Of a stretch of DNA of 64,000 nt, positions 9,692 through 20,300 are shown one piece after another (within the stretch, counting starts at the first letter, position 1; each line of letters opens with the position of its first letter). The notes beneath the pieces were generated by a model that made no database searches, had not been told where the DNA came from, and worked only from the letters and a program-made list of their open reading frames with translations. Both the position numbers and the translations under genes were made by a program. Source of the stretch: Pichia kudriavzevii (lineage: Eukaryota; Ascomycota; Pichiomycetes; Pichiales; Pichiaceae); assembly GCF_003054445.1 (NCBI RefSeq), contig NC_042506.1, positions 503,501 to 567,500 on the forward strand, read 5' to 3'.

Positions 9692-11356
9692 CTAATGAGC
9701 ATGTGGGTCATCTTTAGGAGGTTCTGGATCGACAGTAATCATGGTGTCAATTCTCAAGATAGCAATACATGCTTCAAGAGCAGATTTGAGAGACTTTATT
9801 TTGGAAACCGTAGGCTCGAGAACACCGCTGGCTATTTCATTAACAACCTTACCCTTGATAAGGTCTAGTCCATAGTTTTTATAGTTTTTCCTCTTTACAT
9901 CAGCATCTGATACTTGTTGCGATGCCGCGTGGTATGATCTTAGTTTTGCTATGAGATCGGATGCATCCTTTGCCGCATTAACAGCAAGTGTTTTCGGAAT
10001 GACCAACAATGCAGCTGCGAATTCTGCAATAGCAAGTTGCTCTCTAGATCCAACAGTAGTAGCAAAATTTTCCAAAAATATGTTCAATGCACATTCAACA
10101 GCTCCACCTCCTGGAACTACAGTTCCACTTTCTAAGGTTCTTTTGACAACACATAGAGAATCATGAATGGATCTCTCCATTTCATCCAAGGTATAATCGT
10201 TTGGACCTCTGAGTATTATCGAAGCAGCAGAATGCTTCTTTGGTCTTCTTATGAGTATACATTCATCATCTGAGTATCTCTCCTGTGCAACTTCATCAGC
10301 AAAACCTAGATAACTAGATTCAAATGTTTCTTCACCTTCCATATTTGATAGGTTACTAATAAGAGTGCCACCTGTAGCTCTTGCGATTCTCTTCAAATCT
10401 TCCTTTTTACAACGTCTGACTGCCATCACTTTATTCTCGACAAACTCTTTCAAACATAAATCATCTATACCCTTGGTAGTCAAAACAACATTTGCACCGG
10501 ATGCAATGATCATTCTGATTCTCTCCAAGACAATTCCATACTCTCTTTTTCTAATTTCTTCCAATTGCTCAGGATCATCAATATTAATTTGGACACCCAT
10601 TGCCATCCTTGTCTTTTGTAAGTTGATATCTAAGCAAGCTATTTTCGCATTTTTCACTGACTTTAACATAGCTTGGGATGCAACAGTACAGTTCAACGCA
10701 TAGCCATCAACCATAACCGATTCCTTAGAAGATTTACCGTGTGCTTTCAATATATTGACAGCCTTTACGGGATATTTTGCCTCCCCTGCACTATTCGTGG
10801 TTTTCACAGACAGCATTGTGTCCACTACCATTTTAGAAAAAAAATCGCTATCTGAACCTATGATCTTAGAAGACATTGAAGTTTTGGCAATATTGATCAA
10901 AGTTTCCTTGCCTAGTGTTTCAACAGGTTGACTCAATACTTCGTTGATGTATCTAATAGCCTCCTTCAGTGCTAACCTATAACCACTGATAATTGTGGTT
11001 GGATGTAACTTATTCTTAACCAAATCATTAGCTCTTTTTAGTAACTCGGAGGCAATTATAACAACAGATGTCGTGCCATCGCCAACTTCTCTATCTTGCT
11101 GATGCGCCAATTCGACTAAAATTTTCCCAGCAGGATGCTGAACATCCAAGAGAGATAAAATGGTGGCACCATCATTGGTGACCGTAACATCACCAATGTC
11201 ATCAACCAACATCTTATCTAAACCAACAGGTCCTAATGATGATTTCACAACATTTGCAACAGCTTGAGTAGCTAAAACATTTTGGTTACGGATGTCGTCA
11301 CCACTTAACTTTTCCCCTCCTAAGAAAAGCGTTTCCGAACGTGCGTTTGAGAACAT
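9692..11356 (-). CDS. TCP1: Chaperonin CCT subunit alpha (Tcp1)
   Basis: A 554-residue group II chaperonin subunit. Eight paralogous subunits form the cytosolic CCT ring complex that folds actin, tubulin and other proteins (family knowledge). The N-terminus, with [14 protein letters not shown], and the segment [18 protein letters not shown] are near-identical to yeast Tcp1, which separates alpha from the other seven subunits. The ATPase motif GDGTTS and the NDGAT loop are present. Length equals that of the family (559 in S. cerevisiae). It lies upstream of UPC2 and downstream of CDC42 on the same strand. Confidence 0.97.
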   Translation of the reverse strand: MFSNARSETLFLGGEKLSGDDIRNQNVLATQAVANVVKSSLGPVGLDKMLVDDIGDVTVTNDGATILSLLDVQHPAGKILVELAHQQDREVGDGTTSVVIIASELLKRANDLVKNKLHPTTIISGYRLALKEAIRYINEVLSQPVETLGKETLINIAKTSMSSKIIGSDSDFFSKMVVDTMLSVKTTNSAGEAKYPVKAVNILKAHGKSSKESVMVDGYALNCTVASQAMLKSVKNAKIACLDINLQKTRMAMGVQINIDDPEQLEEIRKREYGIVLERIRMIIASGANVVLTTKGIDDLCLKEFVENKVMAVRRCKKEDLKRIARATGGTLISNLSNMEGEETFESSYLGFADEVAQERYSDDECILIRRPKKHSAASIILRGPNDYTLDEMERSIHDSLCVVKRTLESGTVVPGGGAVECALNIFLENFATTVGSREQLAIAEFAAALLVIPKTLAVNAAKDASDLIAKLRSYHAASQQVSDADVKRKNYKNYGLDLIKGKVVNEIASGVLEPTVSKIKSLKSALEACIAILRIDTMITVDPEPPKDDPHAH

Positions 11357-11978
11357 CTTTGATTGTATCCAGGTATGTCTTAGAAAGTTGGCTTAAAACT
11401 GATATGTTGAACAAGGCAGATGCCGTCGCTTTGAGTCGTAGGCAACATGAATCTGAAATTTACAATACATTCAAATTCCGATCACAGGAAAATCGAAAAA
11501 AAAAAAAAAAATTTACGCGCCTAGTTTTCTTTGATCTGTAGAAAGGACGGTTACCCGGCCTTACATGTACTTTTAATTAGTGGTTTATTTATGTTTAGTA
11601 GTGGAACCAAGTTTAAGAAAGTGCAAGAGATATAGTAATTTTAAAATGAAAAAAAAAAGGTAGAAGAGAAGCTATGGAAAAGATGAAGTGATTTTCAGCT
11701 AATTGAAGGAAAAGTAAAAGTAAAAGTAGTAGTAGCAGCAGCAGTAGTAATGATAATAATAATGGCAAGAACATTAATAGAAAGCTTGAAGCATTTGTGA
11801 AGTTGAAGAGAAAAACAAGTCAAACAATCCGTATGCTCAGATGGCCAACTATAGTCCTCTTAAATTTGACAGCAGTATTTATGACGGCTGCTCCCTGAAA
11901 GATGAAGCAATGGAGAAATAAAGACTTAAATTTACTGAAAATATATCATTTCTATCACCTGAATAATATTATCCTCGT
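11357..11978. other. Intergenic: TCP1 promoter and CDC42 3' region
   Basis: 622 bases without a convincing gene. A 15-base A run lies at about 11494-11511 in the TCP1 promoter. An imperfect trinucleotide tract (AGT, AGC, AAT units) lies at about 11724-11764 on the CDC42 side. No RNA gene was recognised. Confidence 0.4.
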
Positions 11979-12566
11979 TTACAAAATAGTACACTTTTTC
12001 GATTTCTTTATGACAGGTGGTTCAAGGGCTGCAACAATTGCGTCGTCGAATAAACTCTTTAAACCAACCTGTGTTAAAGCTGAACATTCATCATATTTGA
12101 CTGCTTTTAGTTCTCTTGCCAACCTTTCACCTTGTTGAGCAGTTATTGGCTTCTGATGTTGCCTTGCTAGATTAGAAAGGGCAGTTGGATCACTTCTCAA
12201 ATCAATCTGGGTACCAACTATTATACATGGAACATGTGGTGCATGATGTGAAATCTCTGGGAACCATTTTTCCTTGACGTTATCAAATGATGAGGGAACC
12301 ACAACAGAGAAACAAATCAAAAATATATCTGTTTGTGGATACGATAATGGTCTTAGTCTATCATAATCTTCTTGACCTGCAGTATCAAATAGACCAAATG
12401 TGTATGGCTCGTCACCAATCATAACGGTGACCGCGTAGTTGTCAAACACCGTTGGAACGTAATCTTCTGGAAATTGGTTGCTAGTATAGGAAATCAATAG
12501 ACAGGTTTTACCAACTGCACCATCCCCAACGACGACACACTTGATGGTGTTATTAAAAGTACCCAT
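11979..12566 (-). CDS. CDC42: Rho-family GTPase Cdc42
   Basis: A 195-residue small GTPase that sets the polarity axis for budding and mating at the plasma membrane (family knowledge). The P-loop GDGAVGKT, effector loop [26 protein letters not shown] and GTQID motifs are all intact. The C-terminal KKSKKCTIL has a polybasic stretch and a CAAX box ending in Leu, which predicts geranylgeranylation. It matches S. cerevisiae Cdc42 almost residue for residue, except for four extra residues near the N-terminus and changes in the Rho insert region. The upstream region has a TGAAACA pheromone-like element at 12917-12923 and an ACGCGT box at 12946-12951; both are motif matches only. A likely GAP, BEM3, lies 30 kb away. 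Confidence 0.97.
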   Translation of the reverse strand: MGTFNNTIKCVVVGDGAVGKTCLLISYTSNQFPEDYVPTVFDNYAVTVMIGDEPYTFGLFDTAGQEDYDRLRPLSYPQTDIFLICFSVVVPSSFDNVKEKWFPEISHHAPHVPCIIVGTQIDLRSDPTALSNLARQHQKPITAQQGERLARELKAVKYDECSALTQVGLKSLFDDAIVAALEPPVIKKSKKCTIL

Positions 12567-13058
12567 GGTTTTGTATTGAAAAGTTGTCTAATAGCTGATA
12601 TGTGGCAGAGAAAGTAAAATTTACAAGTGTATTGTGGTGTAGTGGAATATGTAGCTTATTTATTCGGTTATTTAAGTGGTGTTATACTATAATTCTCGCT
12701 CCTGTGGTTGAAAAACGGTCAAACTAAACTGCAGCTTCCGTAAATATTCTTCCCTTTCTGCTTGTATTTGAAATGAACGCCACGCAAATGGGACAGAGGA
12801 TTGCACACCGGATGAAACGAAGGTAGAATATTGGTTGTCTCTGGATGCAATCCAAGATGGAGGTCAATCCCTTTCTTCTCACTATCTGCTTTCGTTTCTC
12901 CCGTGGCGCGAACAGATGAAACAGCCTACATTGGAAAACACCTCGACGCGTCGCAACCGATATGAGGCCAACAATGCCAGTAAATAACTTTAGTATCTAA
13001 ACCGTTGTATCGGTGCAGGGGAATTATATACATATATATCATAGCATAAAATTAAACA
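12567..13058. promoter_or_regulatory. CDC42 promoter and CHK1 3' region
   Basis: 492 bases between CHK1 and CDC42, both on the minus strand. TGAAACA (12917-12923), the Ste12 core, and ACGCGT (12946-12951), the MBF core, lie about 350-385 bases upstream of CDC42. Their use is not shown by sequence alone. No gene was seen. Confidence 0.35.
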
Positions 13059-16000
13059 CTACTGGCTGCTCTCTCCGTGTTTGGCATAATATGTATCTAT
13101 TAGCTGAGAACATAAAGCTTCAGGAAGCAACGGTTTGTTCAGAAACCCACTCATTCCAATCTTAATACATCTATTCTTCTCCTCTGCATACACATTGGCA
13201 CTTAATGCAACAATGCGTATACTATCACCATAAAGTTCTTTAGCTTCTACAGTAGCTTCAAACCCATCCTTACGTGGCATTTGTAAATCCATAAATACCA
13301 AATCGTAAGGATGTCCATCTTTTTCGACTTTTTCCAAACATTTTTCAATAACTTCAACCCCATCCTTCGCATGGTCGGATGAATACCCCAGTCTCTGCAA
13401 CTGTAATTTCACAACCTTCATATTAATCATATTATCTTCGGCAATAAGAATAGATAATGGATATTTTTCTGCAATTTTTTCGGGTCCTTTCCTTCCTCTT
13501 GCAGATAGATTTGTACGTGAATTTTTTATCTTATGGGAATCAGTTTCATAAACTCCTCCATTCAATATTTCAGAAATACGTCGAATTTTATAAGGGTTGA
13601 ATAATATGAAATCCACCAAACGTTGACTGTCATTTTGCATACTCTTCGATCCCTGTCTGTTCCTGTCTCTTTCTTCTTCGTCGCCTTCAAAATCAACAAA
13701 CTCGGGAATTTTAGTAGCAAACGGAACTTGATAAATTAAAATGCTCTTCTTGAATATTAATCGCAATTCTTCCAATTCTTCCTTTGTAGTGATCAGCCCA
13801 CTGAAAATAAAAATGTAATCTGCTCCAACCGCTTTTTTCTGCGTATGTTCGTCAACTTTGGGAAACACAAGAATGTTATCTGGTCTTATACCTCCTCTAT
13901 GTAATGATATCTTCAAAGATTTAATGCTTAATTCTCTGGTATCAAACATCACAACTTTTTTTTCTTGAACTTCTTTTGCCACATCTAATAGTTTGTCTTT
14001 CTCACCTTTAGTTGTAAATGTGAAGAAGAAACGGGTACCTTTACCTTCCGTGCTTTCATAATCTAAATCTCCTCCCATCAATTCTGCCAACTTTTTAGAG
14101 ATCGCCAGGCCCAGCCCGGAACCCCCGTATATACGCTTACTTGACCCATCAAGCTGACTGAAAACTTTAAACAATCTAGCCTTACTTCCTTTGGGAATAC
14201 CAATTCCTGAATCACTAACCTCAATCTTGAATTCGTATCTCGACTCGCTGACCTCTGTATAACTACTTCTAATTAAAATATGCCCTTCGCTAGTGAATTT
14301 ACTAGCATTACCAACCAAGTTGATAATAACTTGTGTTACTCTCGTCTTATCACCAAATACAATATTGAAGGGATACGCATCATCAATAAACACAAGTTCT
14401 AAGCTCTTATGTGAGATTTGATCACCAATTAACTGGATAGAATCCTCAATGCACTGTGTTAGATTGAAAGGTTCATAATCCAACGCTAATGAACCATGCT
14501 CCAGTTTAGAAAACGATAAAATACCATCAACAATATTCAAAGTAACCAGTGCAGAATTTTTAATTGTTTCAACGTACATTCTTTGGGATTTGGTTAGCTT
14601 TGTATCCAGCAAAAGAACCGCACATGACATTAATGAATTAAAGGGGGTTCTGATTTCATGTGACATATTAGCCAAGAAACTTGTTTTATCAGCAGTAGCT
14701 TCTTCAGCAGCCTCTTTGGCAATTTGCAATTTCTCCAACATGTCAATTTTGCTGATCGAGATAAAGCTTTGTAAGCAAACATATTCAATTTGCTTAATTT
14801 TTCGGCTTTGTGTAAAACTTTCCCTCATATGGCTCTCCAGATATAAACTACCAATTACTTCCCCGTTTGGAGATCTGATAGGGATACAAAAACAGTTTTC
14901 ACAATTGCTATTTTCATAATAGGGGTCCCTGTTCTTGAAGTTGCTATCAAAATAAAACTTATCAGAGTCTCTCCAAATAGATGCATTTCTTTTCATACAT
15001 TCTCGAACTAGCTGAATTGGAACTAAGTCTCCTCTTAATGACATAATCTCATTGTCCAGGAATCTAAACTCGTCATTTAGCATACCAAGAGCCTTAACAA
15101 AAGGAATGCCACTATCGGAATTCACTACTAGGCAAGAATAATCTGTTTTCAAGAAACGTGAAGCAAAACCAAGAAGAGTTTTCGTGATATCCTCTATATC
15201 ATTGGATTGTGCGATTCTCACTGAAAGATCCATTACCATTGAGTTATCCCATTCTTGATCGCTAGTGGCTTCGTTTTTAAATCCAACATCGTCTTCCGTA
15301 CTGAATCCCAAACTTGAGCTTTCAATACCAACACTCGATGGAGGTTCGTCGTCGCCATATACGCTATCACCATTTGAAGCGGTCTCAAGCTTTCCTGATA
15401 TTGACTCCGATAACAGGGTATTATTTGTATTAGAAAGGGGGTCACCTTCAGTACTGCCATTGTTTTTTAACCTGAAAGCTGCTAATATTGAAGAATCTGA
15501 ACTTCTTTCATCTACACTTCTTTCTAAGGAAACATTTGGTTTCATACCCATATGATCAGGAATAGTATCAAAAGAGCTCATGCTGCTTTGTTGTAATGCA
15601 TTCAAGTCGGATATAAGTAGAGATGTAGAAGCTCTTCGCCGATGCTTGATATGTGACATATCTAAATTACCATTTACAATATCACCTAACTCCTTCTCGA
15701 GTTGCTCAACTTTTACTTTTAAACCCCAAGTCTTATAACTTTCATATGCAATTTTAAAATATTTATTGGCCAACCTATTACTGCTAGATACCGAACCAGA
15801 CCATCTTGCTGTCTCTTCTGTAACAATTGCTTTGAGCAAAAAATTTTGGTATTCACTGCATGCTTCAACTGCTGTTTCAAAGGCAGATAAGATATCAATC
15901 TGTGAAAAATTGGTACTGTCGAGAACCATGCACAACGAGTCAACAATCAAATAAACACACATAAAAACAGAAGGGTTTTGCGTAGAAACCTCTTGGAAGT

Positions 16001-19000
16001 AAGTTCTGTTTTCTTTCATCAATATAGCGACCTTATCTGCTTGGTCTTTGGTTTGTGGCTGTTTGGAGTTTATCAATCTTCTTTGGTTACTATATATTAG
16101 CAAAGAAGACATAAACCTCGCCCAGATCAGTTCAATGGAAGCTAATTCTTCAGACCATTCCTCTGTGATTTCATTTAATGCTATTTCTGCGCCCATTTCG
16201 TAACGTTTGAAAATGTAGCATGCAAAGCACTTGTTAGTGTTAAATATTAGTTTAACATGGTAGATTCTGAGGGTTTCATCATTGTGTGAATATTTTAGGT
16301 AATCTTCGTAAGTAATGTCTCCAGTAACAACGTACAAAATCCCGGTAACAATCGAATACATTGTGTCATATACTTCGTCTGCAGTTTTGTTATTAATCGT
16401 ACTTTCTTTTAAAGATCGTGTTCTCTCTATTAGTCTCGATACAGTTAATCCCCTCGTAACCCATAGATGAAACTTGAATTTCAACAAAATAGCCCGAGAA
16501 AAATGAGAATCCAAAACCTGGGGAACAACTGGAATCGAATCAAATGCTTGCTCAACCACTTCACATGGCTCAATTATAGAGCCAACCAAAAAAAAATACC
16601 ATCTAAATGAGAGATTCAATAATTCAATAGCTTCCATGCTACCATAATTTGACATACTAAACCCTAGTTTGCAATATTCGTGCGCCCTCTTTATACCAAT
16701 CTGATCAATAGATGCTTCTATGCTTGCGAGCACGATCATACTGAAATTACAATAAATTGATTTGCCATATTGTAGAAACAAGCACACATTCATTATGTTG
16801 CAAAATGGTACTAGACATTTTTTTCCCAAGTAAACAGAAAAACTATTTAATTCAACCAGCACTTTTTCAATCATGAGGATTCTTTGATCCGTATTAATTG
16901 CATTGCTCCTTAATAGCTGACGGATTTCGGAAATAGAAGATGGAAGTTTGGGCCTCAAGACATCGTGAGTATATCTATCAACTTCCGAATCAGTCATAGT
17001 ACTCAAATCTAACTCAAAGTCTAATATATTTAGTATTTTGATGCATATTTCATAAGATTCCTCCCATCTGTTGAGCTTGGTTAAAGATCTATGTTTTGAG
17101 AGCATGAACTCAGCAGCAATTAGAGGCTTTGTGCAGTACTTCTCCAATGCCAGGTCAACAAGTTCTATACATTTTTCATGGTTCTCTTTCAAGAAACATA
17201 TATGAATTTCAATCCATTCTAAAATTTTCAAGATGTCATTATCTACGGTTAACTTCATCGAAGTTTGAAAATAGCTGAGTGCAGCAATATATTCATGTGC
17301 TGTATAGGCTAACCACCCTGCCGTAATAATGATTTTCAGGTAAGTTGGGTATTCATCTTCATTTGCAATTTTGATTGAGCACATAAAGTGATAAGCAATG
17401 GAGTAACACTCAAGTTTAGTTAGCTCAGTTAGTTCAGCTCTTCCTTTAATATTTGCAAATAGTCTTAAACCACAGATTCTGTGGATTTTCTCCTGCCTAC
17501 CGGGTTCCTGAAACTTCATAATATTTTCCTTAATTGATTCGTGACGAAATTGAAGCTTGACATTACGTAGTAATTTTTCTTTCTCATCGGGCTTTAATTC
17601 GTTCAAAATAAAGCCTTTCTCATTAAGGAGATGAATGGGTAACTTAGCTGTGTTTGAACAAAATTCTAGGATTCCAACAATTGCACCAGTGAACAATGCA
17701 GTAAATGTATCGGTGAGGCTTGACTCTGTGACAACCAGTAAATCATATAAGTTGAAAATGCTACACGGTGTGATACATGCGGCATACTGCAGTGTTTCCA
17801 CTGTTTTGCTATCACCTAATCCAAGATCATTTACTGAGTCAAATAAAAAATTGCCAGATAAAACTTCATGTTTACTTCTTGCAAATGTTTTGTAGTAAAT
17901 TTCAACAGGATCTACTGCTTCTTCATGTTCCATTTGTGAAAAATGAACTTGAGTCAAAATTTCTTTGACCATCAATGGGTTTCCCCTGGTTTTGCGATAT
18001 ATTGATTCAGCTAATACTCTTCGTTGTTCAGTAACGCTTGGTCTATCTGCGAGCTCAAAGTAAAACCTGGCATTATACGATTGTATCCTTTTCCATGCAA
18101 ACTGACTATCATATAGTTGTAGGGACAGTCCCACCGTCTCTTCCACATTATCAAACGTTAATGGCTTTAAGTTAAGAATTTTCTTTTTCAGGAATTCTGG
18201 AATCTCTTGGTCGCATTCAATGTTCTCTTGCTTCTTAACAGTATAAGATGATAAAACTGTGAAGTTCAACTCTTCTGGTTCGAAGGATTGAAAATGGTCC
18301 CATAATTGTTCAAACAGCACAGCTTCATTCTCTGAAATTTCATCAATATTCTCAATAACTAGAACCCAACCGGCATGTCTGGCAAATAATTCCACCAACT
18401 TTTTCATTATGTATTGACGGTCCAACTCTTCCTGGTAAAAAGAATGTTTACTATTGGATCGTCTTAGCTGTTTGTAGCGTTTACCAAGTAACTTGTACAT
18501 CTCGGGAACCGTATCAAACAACAGCGATAGATCTGCTTTCACCTCTGTGGTAAAAAGATTTCTCCAAAACAATATCCACGAGCTTTCCAATCCTAGAATT
18601 TCTTTTAAAATTTGGCTTAATAAAAACTCGAATGTCTGGAATCTTGAGTTATAGTACTGCCTTGGGTGGCATTTCCAATAAGAATAGAAAACTTTATTAA
18701 TCGAACATGATTGTCTCAAATGCTGTAAAATCGTAGTTTTTCCAACACCTTGTTCGCCAACTAATGTCACAGACTCAACGCTTATTTTACGAATTAGATG
18801 ATTTAGCTTTTTCATAATAGAGTCTCTTCCTATTACTTTTGAGGGAATGGTGATTGGAATTCTCAGAAACGTTGTAGTTTTGTACTCTTGATATAATACT
18901 CTGGAAGTTTTCTCAAAGTAAATAAGGGATAAGTCATGGAGTATATGATCAAATGATGAATACCTTTTATTTGGATCTACTTCAGTCATCTTGGCTATAA

Positions 19001-20300
19001 CTTTAGAAAAGTTTACGTCAATAGTATTGTTTATTTCATGTAATGGCTGGTACTTTGTTGTGAGAACAGTGGTGATTAGCAGAGACGTATTTATGGCTTT
19101 TAAGTTTCTACCCGATAACATCGAATAAAATATGCACCCTGCACTATACATGTCAGCCCTAAAATCAACTGACAACACAGGATTGAAATTCTCCGGAGCT
19201 GTAAAGGGTAGGTACGTCTGAGAGTATGTTTTATTGACACCTCTATATGGAGAATCAATCTTTTCCAAAAAGGAAGAAAATGCAAAATCAAATCCCATTA
19301 GATATACGTCAAGTGTTTTCTGGTTGACCAAGACATTTGAAGAAGTCAATGAATTCACAACTACTCCATAACAATTTAGCTTTTTAAGTATTTTCAAAAG
19401 GTTGAAAAATATCAACATCATCTTGATAATATCACTCTTGATCCCTATGTCAAGTAGTACCAACGGTACAGCTTCTTCTCCAATTGGATGAACTGCTATT
19501 ATACTTGAATTGTCGTTCACAAAATTTATTTTCGTACATGGAAGTACCCCTTCCATATCCGATGGGCATGTTTTTGGCCGATAATTCCAATCCAATTTCT
19601 CCACAAAATGAGGAAATCCGCATCTTGGAACCCTATTGTTGAGGCCACTTGTAATGTAGTAACTATTAACTAACCGGGAGACAGTTCCTAAAGTTGAATT
19701 ATGAGCGAACCTGATGATAACCAGATTTTTTGTGTCTCGATGAATAGCTATATATGATGATATGACATCAGCGGGATTCTCTACGTCCAACTTCACCTTT
19801 ATGTTGTACTCTTGGAGAATATTTTCTAGGGATTCATTATTACTTAAACTTCCATCGAATAAGTGACTTTTGTCTGCCATCGAAGCATTTATGAAGTCAC
19901 TATCATGTGGGTGAAAAACAGGTTGATTGCTTATTGGATAAGAAAATCGTTCCAACTCCTGAAGAACATTGTGATAAGACTCCTTGGTTGAGGCTGATGG
20001 TAAAGGCACATTGGCATATGATGGAGAGGTGGGAGTCAGTTCGTCTAGCCCAGAAGACAATGGTGATGTCAAAATTGGCGACAAGAAGAAGCCCAGACTT
20101 GATGGTCGATTGACGGTGTACTTAGGCAAATTGAAACTCTCTGTGGATATCGATGTCATATTCTCTCCCGAAGTTGAAGATAAACTTGGATTCTTTCGTG
20201 CACCGGATCTACGTAAAGAAAAATAATCATTGGAGGTATTGTTCTTTCGGCTATGTGGGGAGTTTGGCTTGAAACTCGGCGTGTATCCCCTGTCTTCCAT
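13059..20300 (-). CDS. CHK1: Hybrid histidine kinase with kinase-like and ATPase domains (Chk1 type)
   Basis: A 2413-residue sensor kinase of fungal group X, like Candida albicans Chk1 and S. pombe Mak2/Mak3, which act in oxidative-stress, cell-wall and morphogenesis signalling through a phosphorelay (family knowledge). Domain order: a Ser/Thr-kinase-like region at about 170-470; an AAA-type ATPase with P-loop at 515-523 (GEQGVGKTT); a long helical region; a GAF-like domain at about 1690-1850; a histidine kinase with phospho-acceptor His1881 in HEIRTP; an ATP-binding domain with DSGIGIP and GGSGLGLAISK; and a receiver domain with phospho-acceptor Asp2338 in FMDLQMP. The kinase-like region lacks HRD and DFG and is probably a pseudokinase. 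No transmembrane segment is obvious. S. cerevisiae lacks this family. Confidence 0.93.
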   Translation of the reverse strand: MEDRGYTPSFKPNSPHSRKNNTSNDYFSLRRSGARKNPSLSSTSGENMTSISTESFNLPKYTVNRPSSLGFFLSPILTSPLSSGLDELTPTSPSYANVPLPSASTKESYHNVLQELERFSYPISNQPVFHPHDSDFINASMADKSHLFDGSLSNNESLENILQEYNIKVKLDVENPADVISSYIAIHRDTKNLVIIRFAHNSTLGTVSRLVNSYYITSGLNNRVPRCGFPHFVEKLDWNYRPKTCPSDMEGVLPCTKINFVNDNSSIIAVHPIGEEAVPLVLLDIGIKSDIIKMMLIFFNLLKILKKLNCYGVVVNSLTSSNVLVNQKTLDVYLMGFDFAFSSFLEKIDSPYRGVNKTYSQTYLPFTAPENFNPVLSVDFRADMYSAGCIFYSMLSGRNLKAINTSLLITTVLTTKYQPLHEINNTIDVNFSKVIAKMTEVDPNKRYSSFDHILHDLSLIYFEKTSRVLYQEYKTTTFLRIPITIPSKVIGRDSIMKKLNHLIRKISVESVTLVGEQGVGKTTILQHLRQSCSINKVFYSYWKCHPRQYYNSRFQTFEFLLSQILKEILGLESSWILFWRNLFTTEVKADLSLLFDTVPEMYKLLGKRYKQLRRSNSKHSFYQEELDRQYIMKKLVELFARHAGWVLVIENIDEISENEAVLFEQLWDHFQSFEPEELNFTVLSSYTVKKQENIECDQEIPEFLKKKILNLKPLTFDNVEETVGLSLQLYDSQFAWKRIQSYNARFYFELADRPSVTEQRRVLAESIYRKTRGNPLMVKEILTQVHFSQMEHEEAVDPVEIYYKTFARSKHEVLSGNFLFDSVNDLGLGDSKTVETLQYAACITPCSIFNLYDLLVVTESSLTDTFTALFTGAIVGILEFCSNTAKLPIHLLNEKGFILNELKPDEKEKLLRNVKLQFRHESIKENIMKFQEPGRQEKIHRICGLRLFANIKGRAELTELTKLECYSIAYHFMCSIKIANEDEYPTYLKIIITAGWLAYTAHEYIAALSYFQTSMKLTVDNDILKILEWIEIHICFLKENHEKCIELVDLALEKYCTKPLIAAEFMLSKHRSLTKLNRWEESYEICIKILNILDFELDLSTMTDSEVDRYTHDVLRPKLPSSISEIRQLLRSNAINTDQRILMIEKVLVELNSFSVYLGKKCLVPFCNIMNVCLFLQYGKSIYCNFSMIVLASIEASIDQIGIKRAHEYCKLGFSMSNYGSMEAIELLNLSFRWYFFLVGSIIEPCEVVEQAFDSIPVVPQVLDSHFSRAILLKFKFHLWVTRGLTVSRLIERTRSLKESTINNKTADEVYDTMYSIVTGILYVVTGDITYEDYLKYSHNDETLRIYHVKLIFNTNKCFACYIFKRYEMGAEIALNEITEEWSEELASIELIWARFMSSLLIYSNQRRLINSKQPQTKDQADKVAILMKENRTYFQEVSTQNPSVFMCVYLIVDSLCMVLDSTNFSQIDILSAFETAVEACSEYQNFLLKAIVTEETARWSGSVSSSNRLANKYFKIAYESYKTWGLKVKVEQLEKELGDIVNGNLDMSHIKHRRRASTSLLISDLNALQQSSMSSFDTIPDHMGMKPNVSLERSVDERSSDSSILAAFRLKNNGSTEGDPLSNTNNTLLSESISGKLETASNGDSVYGDDEPPSSVGIESSSLGFSTEDDVGFKNEATSDQEWDNSMVMDLSVRIAQSNDIEDITKTLLGFASRFLKTDYSCLVVNSDSGIPFVKALGMLNDEFRFLDNEIMSLRGDLVPIQLVRECMKRNASIWRDSDKFYFDSNFKNRDPYYENSNCENCFCIPIRSPNGEVIGSLYLESHMRESFTQSRKIKQIEYVCLQSFISISKIDMLEKLQIAKEAAEEATADKTSFLANMSHEIRTPFNSLMSCAVLLLDTKLTKSQRMYVETIKNSALVTLNIVDGILSFSKLEHGSLALDYEPFNLTQCIEDSIQLIGDQISHKSLELVFIDDAYPFNIVFGDKTRVTQVIINLVGNASKFTSEGHILIRSSYTEVSESRYEFKIEVSDSGIGIPKGSKARLFKVFSQLDGSSKRIYGGSGLGLAISKKLAELMGGDLDYESTEGKGTRFFFTFTTKGEKDKLLDVAKEVQEKKVVMFDTRELSIKSLKISLHRGGIRPDNILVFPKVDEHTQKKAVGADYIFIFSGLITTKEELEELRLIFKKSILIYQVPFATKIPEFVDFEGDEEERDRNRQGSKSMQNDSQRLVDFILFNPYKIRRISEILNGGVYETDSHKIKNSRTNLSARGRKGPEKIAEKYPLSILIAEDNMINMKVVKLQLQRLGYSSDHAKDGVEVIEKCLEKVEKDGHPYDLVFMDLQMPRKDGFEATVEAKELYGDSIRIVALSANVYAEEKNRCIKIGMSGFLNKPLLPEALCSQLIDTYYAKHGESSQ

